Shown here piece by piece: positions 9,332 through 18,230 of a stretch of DNA of 64,000 nucleotides (position 1 is its first letter; each line of letters begins with the position of its first letter). This DNA is from Actinomycetaceae bacterium (lineage in GTDB: Bacteria; Actinomycetota; Actinomycetes; Actinomycetales; Actinomycetaceae), in assembly GCA_030530685.1 (NCBI GenBank), contig JAUMUM010000005.1:62001-126000 (forward strand), read 5' to 3'. The position numbers were made by a program, and so were the translations under genes. Under the pieces are notes generated by a model. The model had not been told where the DNA came from and ran no database searches. It saw nothing but the letters and a program-made list of their open reading frames with translations.

Positions 9332-9952
9332 ATGTCGGGTAATCGTTCCCGTAAACTCGTGCGCCAGTCGCGCGCACTGGGCGTCGCCCTCAGCCCCAAG
9401 GCCGAGCGCTACATGCAGCGCCGCCCCTACCGCCCCGGCGAGCACGGCCGCGGCCGCACCAAGGATTCCGACTACTCGGTCCGCCTCAAGGAGAAGCAGC
9501 GCCTGCGCGCCCAGTACGGCATCCGCGAGGCCCAGCTTCACCGCGTGTGGGAGGAGGCCCGCCGCGCCGAGGGTCTGTCCGGCGAGAACCTCGTCGAGCT
9601 GCTGGAGATGCGGCTGGACGCCCTCGTGCTGCGCGCCGGATTCGCCCGGACCATTGCCCAGGCCCGCCAGGTCGTCGTCCACCGCCACCTGCTCGTCGAC
9701 GGCAGGATCGTCGACCGCCCGTCGTTCCGCGTCAAGCCCGGCCAGGTCGTCCAGGTCAAGCCGCGCTCGCAGACCTCGCCGCAGTTCCACGTCGCCGCGC
9801 AGGGAGCGCACCGTGACGTCCTGCCGGTGGTCCCGCCCTACCTCGACGTCGACCTCGAGAAGCTTCGCTTCACGCTCGTGCGGCGCCCCAAGCGCGTCGA
9901 GGTTCCCATAACCTGCGACGTCCAGATGGTCGTCGAGCACTACTCTCGCTAA
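9332..9952 (+). CDS. rpsD: 30S ribosomal protein S4
   Basis: A 206-residue primary 16S rRNA-binding protein that nucleates assembly of the 30S body. The N-terminus (SGNRSRKLVRQSRALGVAL) and YRPGEHG block are typical; the N-terminal cysteines of the zinc-binding form are absent, so this is the C-minus paralogue. The S4 RNA-binding domain follows (LEMRLDALVLRAGFARTIAQ, then ARQVVVHRHLLVDG). The ATG at 9332 follows a good caggag site. The gene stands alone between rarA and alaS, away from the ribosomal protein/rpoA operon, and has its own terminator. Confidence 0.97.
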   Translation: MSGNRSRKLVRQSRALGVALSPKAERYMQRRPYRPGEHGRGRTKDSDYSVRLKEKQRLRAQYGIREAQLHRVWEEARRAEGLSGENLVELLEMRLDALVLRAGFARTIAQARQVVVHRHLLVDGRIVDRPSFRVKPGQVVQVKPRSQTSPQFHVAAQGAHRDVLPVVPPYLDVDLEKLRFTLVRRPKRVEVPITCDVQMVVEHYSR

Positions 9953-9963
9953 TCGCATCCCGG

Positions 9964-9988
9964 AACGCGCCCCGCGGGGCGCGTTCTT
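9964..9988 (+). terminator. Terminator of rpsD
   Basis: aacgcgccc pairs with gggcgcgtt around a short loop and is followed by a brief T-rich stretch (ctt), 11 bases after the rpsD stop. Confidence 0.75.
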
Positions 9989-10029
9989 AGTATGAGACTC
10001 TCACAATCCGAACTGCCGAAAGCTTGAAC

Positions 10030-12699
10030 ATGCGTACCGCTGAGATTCGCCAACGCTGGCTCGATTACTTCGAGAAGAACGACCACCACATCGCCCCGTC
10101 GGTCCCGCTCGTCTCGCCCGACCCGTCGATCCTCTTCACGATCGCCGGCGTCGTGCCCTTCATTCCCTACATCATCGGGACCGAGCCCGCGCCCTTCCCA
10201 CGCGCGGCATCCGTGCAGAAGTGCATCCGCACCAACGACATCGACAACGTTGGCAAGACCACGCGTCACGGAACGTTCTTCCAGATGTGCGGAAACTTCT
10301 CCTTCGGTGACTACTTCAAGGAGGGCGCCATCGACCTGGCGTGGGGCCTTCTGACGTCGTCGACGGACGAGGGCGGCTACGGCCTGGACGGCGAACGCAT
10401 CTGGGTGACAATCTGGGAAAACGACGAGCTGTCCTACGACGTGTGGACGAAGAAGATCGGGCTCGACCCGAGGCGCATCGTCAAGCTCACGCGCGAGGAA
10501 ATCTTCTGGTCGACGGGCCAGCCCGGCCCCGCCGGCCCGTGCGCCGAGATCCACTACGACCGCGGCCCCGAATTCGGGCCGGAGGCCGTGGGCGGCACCA
10601 TCGACCCCGGCGGCGACCGCTACCTCGAGCTGTGGAACCTCGTCTTCGACGAATTCCTGCGGGGCGAGGGCGCCGGCAAGGACTACCCGCTGCTCGGCGA
10701 ACTCGAGCGGACCGCGATCGACACGGGCGCCGGCCTCGAGCGCATTGCCTACCTCCTGCAGGGCAAGAACAACATGTACGAGATCGACGAGGTCTACCCC
10801 GTCATCGAGGCCACCCAGGAGATCACCGGCAAGCGCTACGGCGCCGACGAGGCCGACGACGTCCGCATGCGCATCGTCGCCGACCACGTGCGCTCCGCGA
10901 CAATGCTCATCAACGACGGCGTCCGCCCGGGTAACGACGGTCGCGGCTACGTGCTGCGCCGCCTCATCAGGCGCGCCGTGCGCTCGATGCGCCTGCTCGG
11001 CGTGGACGAGCCCATCCTGCCCGCCCTCGTGACGACGTCGAAGAATGCGATGGTCGACTCCTACCCGGATCTGACGGACAACACGGACCAGATCCTCCAG
11101 GTCGCCAGCGAGGAGGAGGACGCGTTCAGGCGCACCCTGACCTCCGGTACGCAGATCTTCGACCTGGCCGCCAAGAAGGCCCGCAAGTCCGGCAGCCCCC
11201 TGTCCGGCAGCGACGCTTTCGCCCTGCACGACACTTACGGCTTTCCGATTGACCTCACCCTGGAGATGGCCGCCGAACAGGGAATTACCGTGGACGAGCC
11301 GGCCTTCCGCACGCTCATGCAGGAGCAGAAGGACCGGGCCCGGGCCGACGCCCAGGCCAAGAAGGCCGGCCACGTCGACACGGCCATCTACAACGAGATC
11401 CTCGCCGAGCAGGGCGGTGAAAGCCGCTTCCTCGGCTACACGGACAACTCCGCCGAGGCCAAGGTCGTGGCCCTGCTGCAGGATGGAGCGACGGTGGCCG
11501 CGGCCTCGGCCCCGGCCGAGGTCGACGTCGTGCTCGACCAGACGCCGTTCTGGGCGGAAATGGGCGGGCAGCTGGCCGACCGCGGCTCCATCAGCGTCCA
11601 GGGCGGCGGCTACTTCGACGTCCAGGACGTCCAGGCGCCCGTCAAGGGCCTGCACGTGCACCGCGGGACGCTGACGGAGGGTACCATCGCCGTCGGCGAC
11701 AGGGTCCACGCCCAGATCGACGTGCAGCGCCGCGGCCAGATCGCGCGCTCGCACACGTCCACGCACATGGTCCACAAGGTACTCCACGAGTTCCTCGGTG
11801 AACAGGCCACCCAGGCCGGCTCCGAGAATTCGCCATCGCGCCTGCGCTTCGACTTCAGGCACGGATCGGCCATCGGCCAGAGCCTCATGTCCGAGATCGA
11901 GGCGCGGGTCAACGAGCGGCTCGAGGAGAACCTGGCGGTCACCGATGAGATCATGACGCTCGACGAGGCCCGCAAGGCCGGGGCCATCGCGCTTTTCGGC
12001 GAGAAGTACGGCAACGAGGTGCGCGTCGTGTCGATCGGCGGCGACTGGTCGAAGGAGCTGTGCGCCGGAACGCACGTCGGCGAGACCGGCGAGATCGGCC
12101 TCGTGAGCATCCTCGGCGAGGCGTCCATCGGCTCGGGCGTGCGCCGCCTCGACGCGCTCGTTGGCCAGGGGGCCTACCTTCAGGGAGCCAAGGAGCGTGC
12201 GCTCGTCTCGCAGCTGTCGACGATGGTTGGCGCGCGCCCCGATGAGCTTGCCGAGCGCATCGACTCGGTCCTCACCCGCCTCAAGGCGGCCGAAAAGGAA
12301 ATCGCCACCCTGCGCCGCGAGAAACTGACGGCCGGCATCGAGGCGATCCTCGCCAGCCGGCGCCGCATCGGCCGTAATTTCCTCTACGAAGCCAAGCTCG
12401 GCGAGGTCTCCTCGGCCGACGACGTGCGCAACCTGGCCAGCGAGGTCCGCGGGCGTCTGAGCGACGAGGAACCCGCCGTCGTCATCGTCTCCGGGATCGT
12501 CAAGTCCCGCCCCTCCGTCGTCATCGCCACGACCTCGGCAGGACGCAGGGCGGGAGTGCGCGCCGGCAAACTCGTGTCCCTGGCCGCGAAGATCCTCGGC
12601 GGCGGGGGAGGCGGCCGCGACGACCTCGCCCAGGGTGGCGGCGTCGACGTGACGACCCTTCCGCAGGCCTACGCTGCCGTTGAGGCAGAACTCGAATAA
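10030..12699 (+). CDS. alaS: Alanine-tRNA ligase
   Basis: An 889-residue class II alanyl-tRNA synthetase with aminoacylation, editing and C-terminal oligomerisation domains. The N-terminus RTAEIRQRWLDYF is followed by SLLFTIAG-like PSILFTIAGVVPF; the editing-domain zinc site is HTSTH (H575 and H579) with C678 and H682 (CAGTH). The C-Ala/DHHA1 domain ends in the glycine-rich GGGGGGRDDLAQGG. An in-frame TTG lies two codons upstream at 10024, but the ATG fits the family better. The ATG of ruvX overlaps the stop by one base. Confidence 0.97.
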   Translation: MRTAEIRQRWLDYFEKNDHHIAPSVPLVSPDPSILFTIAGVVPFIPYIIGTEPAPFPRAASVQKCIRTNDIDNVGKTTRHGTFFQMCGNFSFGDYFKEGAIDLAWGLLTSSTDEGGYGLDGERIWVTIWENDELSYDVWTKKIGLDPRRIVKLTREEIFWSTGQPGPAGPCAEIHYDRGPEFGPEAVGGTIDPGGDRYLELWNLVFDEFLRGEGAGKDYPLLGELERTAIDTGAGLERIAYLLQGKNNMYEIDEVYPVIEATQEITGKRYGADEADDVRMRIVADHVRSATMLINDGVRPGNDGRGYVLRRLIRRAVRSMRLLGVDEPILPALVTTSKNAMVDSYPDLTDNTDQILQVASEEEDAFRRTLTSGTQIFDLAAKKARKSGSPLSGSDAFALHDTYGFPIDLTLEMAAEQGITVDEPAFRTLMQEQKDRARADAQAKKAGHVDTAIYNEILAEQGGESRFLGYTDNSAEAKVVALLQDGATVAAASAPAEVDVVLDQTPFWAEMGGQLADRGSISVQGGGYFDVQDVQAPVKGLHVHRGTLTEGTIAVGDRVHAQIDVQRRGQIARSHTSTHMVHKVLHEFLGEQATQAGSENSPSRLRFDFRHGSAIGQSLMSEIEARVNERLEENLAVTDEIMTLDEARKAGAIALFGEKYGNEVRVVSIGGDWSKELCAGTHVGETGEIGLVSILGEASIGSGVRRLDALVGQGAYLQGAKERALVSQLSTMVGARPDELAERIDSVLTRLKAAEKEIATLRREKLTAGIEAILASRRRIGRNFLYEAKLGEVSSADDVRNLASEVRGRLSDEEPAVVIVSGIVKSRPSVVIATTSAGRRAGVRAGKLVSLAAKILGGGGGGRDDLAQGGGVDVTTLPQAYAAVEAELE

Positions 12700-13166
12700 T
12701 GCGCCGCGGCAGGAGGATCGGGGTCGACGTCGGGGATGCGCGCGTCGGGATCGCCCAGTGCGACCCCGACGGCATCCTCGCGACTCCGGTCGAAACGCTG
12801 CGCCGCGACGGCTCGGACATCCGCCGCGCGGCGCAGATCGTCGGCGAGGCCGAAGCCATCGAAGTCGTCGTCGGGCTTCCCCTGAACATGGATGGCAGCG
12901 AGGGACGTTCGGCCGCCAAGGCCCGCTCGTGGGCAAGGAAACTCGCGCGCAAGATCGAACCGGTGGGCGTGCGCCTCGTCGACGAAAGGCTGTCGACGGT
13001 CAGCGCCCACGCTCAGCTCTCGGCTGCCGGACGAGACTCGCGGACGCATCGCACGGTGGTTGACCAGGCCGCAGCTGTCATAATTCTTCAGACGGCGCTA
13101 GATTGGGAACGCCGGACCGGATTGGCGCCCGGGCATGGCATTGACGACGCACTGGAGACACATTGA
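12699..13166 (+). CDS. ruvX: Holliday junction resolvase-like pre-16S rRNA nuclease YqgF/RuvX
   Basis: A 155-residue RNase-H-fold protein of the YqgF family, implicated in 16S rRNA 5' end maturation and proposed as a Holliday junction resolvase. The first acidic strand is RIGVDVGDARVGIA, followed by VVVGLPLNMDGSEG and VRLVDERLST, and the last acidic position falls in VVDQAAAVIILQ. Length matches the family. The start overlaps the alaS stop (TAATG) and the stop overlaps the mltG start, so alaS, ruvX and mltG form one translationally coupled unit. Confidence 0.95.
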   Translation: MRRGRRIGVDVGDARVGIAQCDPDGILATPVETLRRDGSDIRRAAQIVGEAEAIEVVVGLPLNMDGSEGRSAAKARSWARKLARKIEPVGVRLVDERLSTVSAHAQLSAAGRDSRTHRTVVDQAAAVIILQTALDWERRTGLAPGHGIDDALETH

Positions 13167-14446
13167 GTGACCTCTTCGACGACATTGAAACGAATTCCCG
13201 CTCCATCACACGGCGGGAACGGCTGGCCAGAGACCGGGCGGCTCAGCGCAGGCACGCGCAGGCGCTGAGCGAACGCCGCAGGCAGAGTCGGCGCAGGAGG
13301 ATGTGGGCCAGGCTCGTACTGTGCAGCGCGGTCATGTTCCTTTCGGCCGCCACAGCCGCCTTCGTCCCGGAGTTCTTCAACGTCGACAGTCCGCGTGACT
13401 ACTCGGGTCCGGGCAGCGGCGCCGTCCTCGTCGAGATCCCCGAGGGAGCCACCGGCAAGGAAATCGCGACAATACTGGCCAACCAGGACGTGGTCGCCTC
13501 GCGCAGGGCCTTCATCAAGGCCTTCGACAACGAATCGCGCTCAGGCGCCATCCAGCCGGGCAAGTACAACCTCAAGAAGAAAATGTCGGCCTCCCAGGCG
13601 ATGTCGGCGCTGCTCGACGACGCCTCGAGAGCTGAAATTACGGTGACGATTCCCGAGGGCTTTACCAAGCAGCAGGTCTACAACCGCCTGGCCAACCTCC
13701 TGGGCACGTCCGAATCCGAGGTCATGACAGCTGCGGAGAATACCGCGGCCTACGGACTGCCCGACGAGGCGGGCGGCGATCCGGAGGGATGGTTCGCGCC
13801 GTCGACCTACAGGTTCGAGGGCGACACCACACCCACCGAGGCCATGAAGGAGATGGTCTCCAAGCGCGTCGAGCAGCTCCAGGACACGAACCTGCCCCGC
13901 GAGCAGTGGCAGGAGACCCTCATCAAGGCCTCGATCGTCGAACGCGAGGTCAACACGGACGAGTACTACGCCATGGTCGCGCGGGTGATCGAAAACCGAC
14001 TCGTCGACACGGGCGAGGTTGCCGGCAAGCTCCAAATGGACTCGACGGTCCTCTACGGCACGGGGAAGCGAGGCGGATCGCCGACGAGAGAAGAGTTGGA
14101 GGACACCTCCAACCAGTACAACACCTACCAGCACACAGGTCTGCCTCCCGGGCCGATCGGCACGCCGGGCGATAAGGCCATTAAGGCCGTCATTTCCCCG
14201 GCCGAGGGCGACTGGCTCTATTTCGTGACGGTCAACTTGGACACGGGCGAGACCAAATTCGCCTCGACCTACTCCGAACACCAGCAAAACCTCGAGGAGT
14301 ACAAGGCCTGGAGGCAGGCCAACCCGAACTCCGGATCGTCGTCGAGCGGTGACGCGACTGCGACAGACGGAGGCGACGGCGCGGCCACGGAGGATTCCGA
14401 CCAGTCGCAGACGGACTCGGACACAGGGGCAACGGCGGGAAACTGA
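13163..14446 (+). CDS. mltG: Endolytic murein transglycosylase MltG
   Basis: A 427-residue membrane-anchored lytic transglycosylase that cuts nascent peptidoglycan glycan strands. A basic cytoplasmic N-terminus (1-46) precedes one membrane segment at about 47-67, then the LysM-like and YceG catalytic domains. The catalytic glutamate is E260 in ASIVEREV, and the later LQMDSTVLYG and YNTYQHTGLPPGPI blocks are typical. The Ser/Gly/Asp-rich C-terminal 40 residues are low-complexity and end inside a 20-bp tandem repeat. The TTG start overlaps the ruvX stop (ATTGA). Confidence 0.95.
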   Translation: MSDLFDDIETNSRSITRRERLARDRAAQRRHAQALSERRRQSRRRRMWARLVLCSAVMFLSAATAAFVPEFFNVDSPRDYSGPGSGAVLVEIPEGATGKEIATILANQDVVASRRAFIKAFDNESRSGAIQPGKYNLKKKMSASQAMSALLDDASRAEITVTIPEGFTKQQVYNRLANLLGTSESEVMTAAENTAAYGLPDEAGGDPEGWFAPSTYRFEGDTTPTEAMKEMVSKRVEQLQDTNLPREQWQETLIKASIVEREVNTDEYYAMVARVIENRLVDTGEVAGKLQMDSTVLYGTGKRGGSPTREELEDTSNQYNTYQHTGLPPGPIGTPGDKAIKAVISPAEGDWLYFVTVNLDTGETKFASTYSEHQQNLEEYKAWRQANPNSGSSSSGDATATDGGDGAATEDSDQSQTDSDTGATAGN

Positions 14447-14476
14447 GCGGAACGGTGGGAAACTGAGCGGAACGGC
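14431..14476 (+). repeat. 20-bp tandem repeat across the mltG stop
   Basis: Positions 14431-14450 and 14451-14470 differ at one base, and a partial third unit begins at 14471. The mltG stop codon lies in the first unit, so the repeat crosses the coding end. Confidence 0.7.
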
Positions 14477-14487
14477 AGGCGGGTGAC

Positions 14488-15135
14488 ATGACGATCGTCT
14501 GGGTCGGGGACGCGAACGCGCCAGAGTTCGCCATGCTCCGAGCGGCCGGAGGCGCGAACGTCGCCCGGGCCGAGGACCTGGAGGGCGCCTTCGCCCTGCG
14601 CGATCGTCAGACGGCGGGCTTCGTGCTGTCCGCGGCGTGGGCGACGGCCGGCCTGCGCCGCGCCGAGCTCGCCGACGGCCTGGCCAGGGCCGTCGGGTAC
14701 GCCGACTGCCTGGCCTTCGCGGGCGGCCTGCCCGGCGCCTACGGTTTCTGCGCGCGGGTGGCCGGCCTGGTGCAGGCCGTGCGGGAGGGAGTCGGGCAGA
14801 CCTACGTCGCATCCGATGCGGTGATCGTCGGCTCGGGATGCGAGGCCTGGGCGAGCCTGGCCGCCGCCACCCAGCTCCGCGCGAGCAGCCTCGCGCTCGC
14901 CACTCCCGACGCCGTCACGAGCGCGGTCGCCCACAGGCTGGGAGTGGAGCTGGCGCATCCGTCCGGCCGCACCGACGATGCCAACCTCGTGTTCGACGCC
15001 CACGGCCCAGCGGTGCGGGTGGGCAACGTGGCGATAGGCCGGGCGGCCATTGCCCTGCACACGGTGGCCACGCAGGTGCGGCTGCTGACATCGAAAGAGC
15101 CCGATATCGAGGCCATGCGTCGGGCCTGTGGATAG
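14488..15135 (+). CDS. Shortened shikimate dehydrogenase homologue lacking catalytic residues
   Basis: A 215-residue protein in the exact slot of aroE (after mltG, before the A24 peptidase and aroC). The C-terminal end ALHTVATQVRLLTSKEPDIE aligns with the AroE signature MLxHQAxxQxxLxTGxxP, and VGSGCEAWASLA (114-125) with the GAGG(T/A) nucleotide loop. The part LADGLARAVGYADCLAF aligns with the region ending GAVNT. But the N-terminal SxS substrate motif is gone, the catalytic Lys after TxPxK is replaced in SAAWATA, NTD reads CAR, and the conserved Gln near the C-terminus is Thr. AroE proteins are usually about 270 residues. It is intact with normal codon use, so a pseudoenzyme is more likely than a fresh pseudogene. 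A genuine aroE is not in the window. Confidence 0.7.
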   Translation: MTIVWVGDANAPEFAMLRAAGGANVARAEDLEGAFALRDRQTAGFVLSAAWATAGLRRAELADGLARAVGYADCLAFAGGLPGAYGFCARVAGLVQAVREGVGQTYVASDAVIVGSGCEAWASLAAATQLRASSLALATPDAVTSAVAHRLGVELAHPSGRTDDANLVFDAHGPAVRVGNVAIGRAAIALHTVATQVRLLTSKEPDIEAMRRACG

Positions 15136-15162
15136 GCTCGCGCCGCACCGCCGCCTTTGCCC

Positions 15163-15168
15163 TAGGTT
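15163..15168 (+). promoter_or_regulatory. -10 box (TAGGTT) for the A24 peptidase gene
   Basis: TAGGTT ends six bases before the ATG at 15175, with no Shine-Dalgarno sequence, suggesting a leaderless transcript starting inside the aro region. Confidence 0.45.
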
Positions 15169-15174
15169 GGGCGC

Positions 15175-15780
15175 ATGCCCTTTTGGTCCCGACAACGCCT
15201 GCTGCGCGGCGCGCTGACGCCACGGCACGCCTGCACGATCGTTGCGCTGGCATCGGCGCAGGCGTGCCTGGCCTACCTCGCAGCCGTCCTGCCGCCGGTA
15301 GGCGTAGACGGCCGCCTCGACCCCGCCTGGCTCGCCCTGCCGGCCGCGGCTATCACGGCGGGCCTCCTCACCCTGGCCGCCTTCGTCGACTCGGTGTGCC
15401 AGATCCTGCCCGACCCCCTCCTGGCGCTGGCCGCGTCCGCCGCACTGATCTACGCGCTGGCGACCGGCAGCATGGTGGCCGCGCTGGCAACCGGCGGGGC
15501 GGCCGCGGGCCTCGCCTACGCCGTCAGCGCCCTGTCCGGCATGGGCAGGGGAGACGCCAAGCTCTGCGGCGTCATCGGCCTGTGGCTGGCCGACCCACCC
15601 CTGACCGCCGCGGCCCTCCTCGTGGCAACGGGCGCGGCCGGGACCTACGCGCTGGCCATGGCGTGCGCCGGCGCCATCGGCCGCCACAGCACCCTTGCCC
15701 TGGGGCCGTGGCTCGTGGGAGCCGCCTGCCTCGCCTGGTACGCCGACGTCGTCGACATCGGCGCGCTCCTCGCCGGATGA
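15175..15780 (+). CDS. Prepilin peptidase (A24 family), short form
   Basis: A 201-residue polytopic membrane protein with about six hydrophobic segments. Both aspartates of A24 aspartic peptidases are present: the first in AAFVDSVCQILPDPLL, the second in the GxGxGDxKL-type motif GMGRGDAKL. The N-terminal cytoplasmic methyltransferase domain of PilD is absent, as in TadV/FlaK-type enzymes. Mycobacteria carry a similar gene between aroE and aroC, so its position is conserved although no pilin genes are nearby. The likely role is cleavage of type IV or Flp-like prepilin leaders; the substrate would be encoded elsewhere. Confidence 0.85.
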   Translation: MPFWSRQRLLRGALTPRHACTIVALASAQACLAYLAAVLPPVGVDGRLDPAWLALPAAAITAGLLTLAAFVDSVCQILPDPLLALAASAALIYALATGSMVAALATGGAAAGLAYAVSALSGMGRGDAKLCGVIGLWLADPPLTAAALLVATGAAGTYALAMACAGAIGRHSTLALGPWLVGAACLAWYADVVDIGALLAG

Positions 15781-15867
15781 GCCTGACTGCGGAGAGCCAG
15801 GCGCCGCGCACCGATTCTTACGGCCGCAGGTTTCTTGCCGGCCTTCGGCCGTGGGAGAATATCGGAC

Positions 15868-17076
15868 GTGTTTACTTGGTCGACAGCGGGCGAATCGCAC
15901 GGCCGCGCCCTCATTGCCCTCATGGAAGGCGCTCCCGCCGGCGTGCGCCTGACGTCCCAGACGATCGAAGACGCCCTTGCCCGGCGCAGGAAGGGCCACG
16001 GCCGAGGCGCCCGCCAGGCCTTCGAACGCGACGAGCTCACCGTACTGTCCGGGGTGCGCCACGGCCTGACGCTCGGCTCGCCGATCGCCCTTGAAATCGG
16101 AAACTCGGAGTGGCCCAAGTGGCGCACGGTCATGTCCGCCGACCCCGTCGACCCGAAGGATCTGCTCATCGACGCGGGAACCGGCGACGAGCGGGAGGTC
16201 GCCCGTAATCGCCCGCTGACGAGGCCGAGGCCGGGCCACGCCGACCTCGTCGGCATGAACAAGTACGGCTTCGACGAGGCCCGGCCCGTGCTCGAACGCG
16301 CCTCCGCCAGGGAGACGGCTGCCCGGGTCGCGCTGGGTGCCATCGCCACGGCCATCAACGAGCAGGCCGCGGGAATACGCGTCACCTCCAGGGTCGTGGC
16401 CGTGGGCGGCGTCACTGACACGAGCGAGCCACCACCCGCAGACCGAGCCGGTGATCTCGACGCCAGCCCCGTGCGCTGCCTCGACCCCGATATCGAGGCC
16501 GCCATGATCGCCGAGATCGACGCGGCCAAGAAGGACGGGGACACGCTCGGCGGGATCGTCGAGGTGATCGTCCACGGGGTGCCGCAGGGACTGGGAACGT
16601 ACGCGACGCCGCTGGGACGGCTCGACTCCAAGCTGGCGGCGGCCATGATGTCGATTCAGGCCGTCAAGGGCGTGGAGATCGGCGACGGCTTCGCCACGGC
16701 TGCTCGGCGCGGCAGCCGGGCACACGACGAAATCGTGCGCGAGGAGCAGGCCGTGCGCCGCCTGACCAACAGGGCCGGCGGCATCGAGGGCGGAATGTCC
16801 AACGGCGAGCCGATCCGCGTGCGCGTGGCCTACAAGCCGATCTCCACGGTTCCACGCGCGCTACGCACCATCGACACCCGTACGGGGGAGCCCGCCACCG
16901 CCCTGCACCAGCGCAGCGATACCACCGCCGTCGTCCCCGGGGCCATCATCGCCGAGGCCATGGCCAGTCTCGTCCTGACTGAGTGCCTGCTCGACAAGTT
17001 CGGCTCCGACAGCCTTGAGGCCATCAGGTCATCGATCTCGAGCTACGAAAATGCGATCCCGAAGGAGCGACGATGA
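15868..17076 (+). CDS. aroC: Chorismate synthase
   Basis: A 402-residue FMN-dependent enzyme that converts 5-enolpyruvylshikimate-3-phosphate to chorismate. The N-terminus [20 protein letters not shown] is characteristic, followed by [32 protein letters not shown], the [12 protein letters not shown] block and [13 protein letters not shown]. The GTG at 15868 gives the standard start; the open frame upstream adds residues not seen in the family. The aroK start overlaps the stop (ATGA), so the two are coupled. Confidence 0.97.
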   Translation: MFTWSTAGESHGRALIALMEGAPAGVRLTSQTIEDALARRRKGHGRGARQAFERDELTVLSGVRHGLTLGSPIALEIGNSEWPKWRTVMSADPVDPKDLLIDAGTGDEREVARNRPLTRPRPGHADLVGMNKYGFDEARPVLERASARETAARVALGAIATAINEQAAGIRVTSRVVAVGGVTDTSEPPPADRAGDLDASPVRCLDPDIEAAMIAEIDAAKKDGDTLGGIVEVIVHGVPQGLGTYATPLGRLDSKLAAAMMSIQAVKGVEIGDGFATAARRGSRAHDEIVREEQAVRRLTNRAGGIEGGMSNGEPIRVRVAYKPISTVPRALRTIDTRTGEPATALHQRSDTTAVVPGAIIAEAMASLVLTECLLDKFGSDSLEAIRSSISSYENAIPKERR

Positions 17077-17606
17077 GCGTGAGAGCTGTATTCATCGGCA
17101 TGCCCGGCTCGGGCAAGTCGACGGTGGGACGCCTCGTGGCCAAAGCCCTGGGCGTCGAGTCCCGCGACTCGGACGAGTTCATCGTCGAGCGCGACGGCCG
17201 GACGATACCCGAGATCTTCGCCGAGGACGGCGAGAAGGGCTTTCGTGCCATCGAGGCCGCCTGCGTGAGCGAGGCGCTCGCGGATTTCGACGGCATTCTC
17301 TCCCTGGGCGGGGGAGCGGTGCTGACCGAGTCCACGCGCCGCGCCCTGGTGGGCCATCCGGTCTTCCTCATCGACGTCCCGGCCGACGAGCTCGTGCGCC
17401 GCATCACCACGTCGACGACGGCACGCCCCCTCGTCGACGACGACCCCGAGGTGAAGGTCGCCCAGCTACTCGCCGAGCGCGAGGACCTCTACCGGCAGTG
17501 CGCGGCCTACACGGTGTCCTCCGACAGCGGCCCGGCGTGGAAGGTCGCGCGGCGCGTCCTCGACCACCTCGGGGAAAACGTGCCGGTCGAGGGCGAGCAG
17601 CCGTGA
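17073..17606 (+). CDS. aroK: Shikimate kinase
   Basis: A 177-residue kinase producing shikimate 3-phosphate. The P-loop GMPGSGKS lies at residues 9-16, the shikimate-binding acidic motif in [10 protein letters not shown], the conserved Arg in EKGFRAIE, the glycine motif in LSLGGGAV, and the lid region near [10 protein letters not shown] with the adenine-binding Arg in [10 protein letters not shown]. All functional residues appear intact, unlike in the adjacent paralogue. Its stop overlaps the GTG of the next gene, consistent with co-translation. Confidence 0.96.
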   Translation: MSVRAVFIGMPGSGKSTVGRLVAKALGVESRDSDEFIVERDGRTIPEIFAEDGEKGFRAIEAACVSEALADFDGILSLGGGAVLTESTRRALVGHPVFLIDVPADELVRRITTSTTARPLVDDDPEVKVAQLLAEREDLYRQCAAYTVSSDSGPAWKVARRVLDHLGENVPVEGEQP

Positions 17607-18157
17607 GTCTGACGGTCCTCGTGGGACCGCCGGGGGCGCTCGTCTCCCAGTGCGCGGCGGAGCTGTCGGCCCGCCTGTCACGACCGTGCGCATCGGTCGA
17701 GGAGGCCATCGAGGCGATCGACGGCCGCAGTGCCTCGGGCATCGTTATAGAATCGGGCATCGAGGCCCTGCGCTCGCTGGAGGCCTCGGTGGTAGGCGGT
17801 TTCCTCAACGGCCTACGCGCCGAGGAGGACAAGATCCTCGCCCTGGGCTCGCTCTCCCTGGGCGATGGCGCCGACGACGAGCTTTTCGCCCCGGCCCGCG
17901 CCAGCCTTGCAGGCCTGCGCGAAGCTGGCACATTCGTCGCACACCTGACGGGCGATCTCGCCACACTCGTCAGGCGCACGGGACTCGACGGACCGAGGTT
18001 CGCCTCCGTCGCCTCGCCCCGCCGCATTCTCCTGGGCCAGTTGCCCGCGCGCGAGCGGCTCTACCGAAGCCTCGCGGACGTGACAATTGACACGAGCGGG
18101 CTGTCCGTGTCCGAGGCGACCGACCTCCTCGAGGAGAATTTGCCTCAGATCCCGTAA
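17603..18157 (+). CDS. Degenerate shikimate kinase paralogue (predicted non-catalytic)
   Basis: A 184-residue protein, overlapping aroK by one codon, in the slot where aroB usually follows aroK. It is collinear with shikimate kinase: GPPGALVS (8-15) matches the P-loop GxPGx[18 protein letters not shown] matches the region after the shikimate-binding Arg, [12 protein letters not shown] matches the GGGA strand, and [20 protein letters not shown] with [13 protein letters not shown] matches the lid and C-terminal helix. Yet the P-loop Gly-Lys is Leu-Val and the acidic DxD is absent, so ATP-dependent catalysis is unlikely. The frame is open and overlapping, arguing against simple decay. A regulatory or scaffold role is inference. 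Confidence 0.7.
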   Translation: MSLTVLVGPPGALVSQCAAELSARLSRPCASVEEAIEAIDGRSASGIVIESGIEALRSLEASVVGGFLNGLRAEEDKILALGSLSLGDGADDELFAPARASLAGLREAGTFVAHLTGDLATLVRRTGLDGPRFASVASPRRILLGQLPARERLYRSLADVTIDTSGLSVSEATDLLEENLPQIP

Positions 18158-18230
18158 AATTGTGGCGTTAAAGCCGCTATCCTGTAAGGCGGCGCCGCCC
18201 GGCGCACGTCGAAAAAGAAAAGGAGCCCGC

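Noticed and set aside
9949-12936. A 995-codon open frame antisense to alaS
   Set aside because: High-GC codon bias leaves antisense frames open; the alaS reading has all family motifs, and the antisense product is a low-complexity Val/Asp/Gly/Arg-rich sequence.
14269-16725. An 818-codon minus-strand open frame across the aro region
   Set aside because: It runs opposite several plus-strand genes with recognised motifs (mltG end, A24 peptidase, aroC) and shows no domain.
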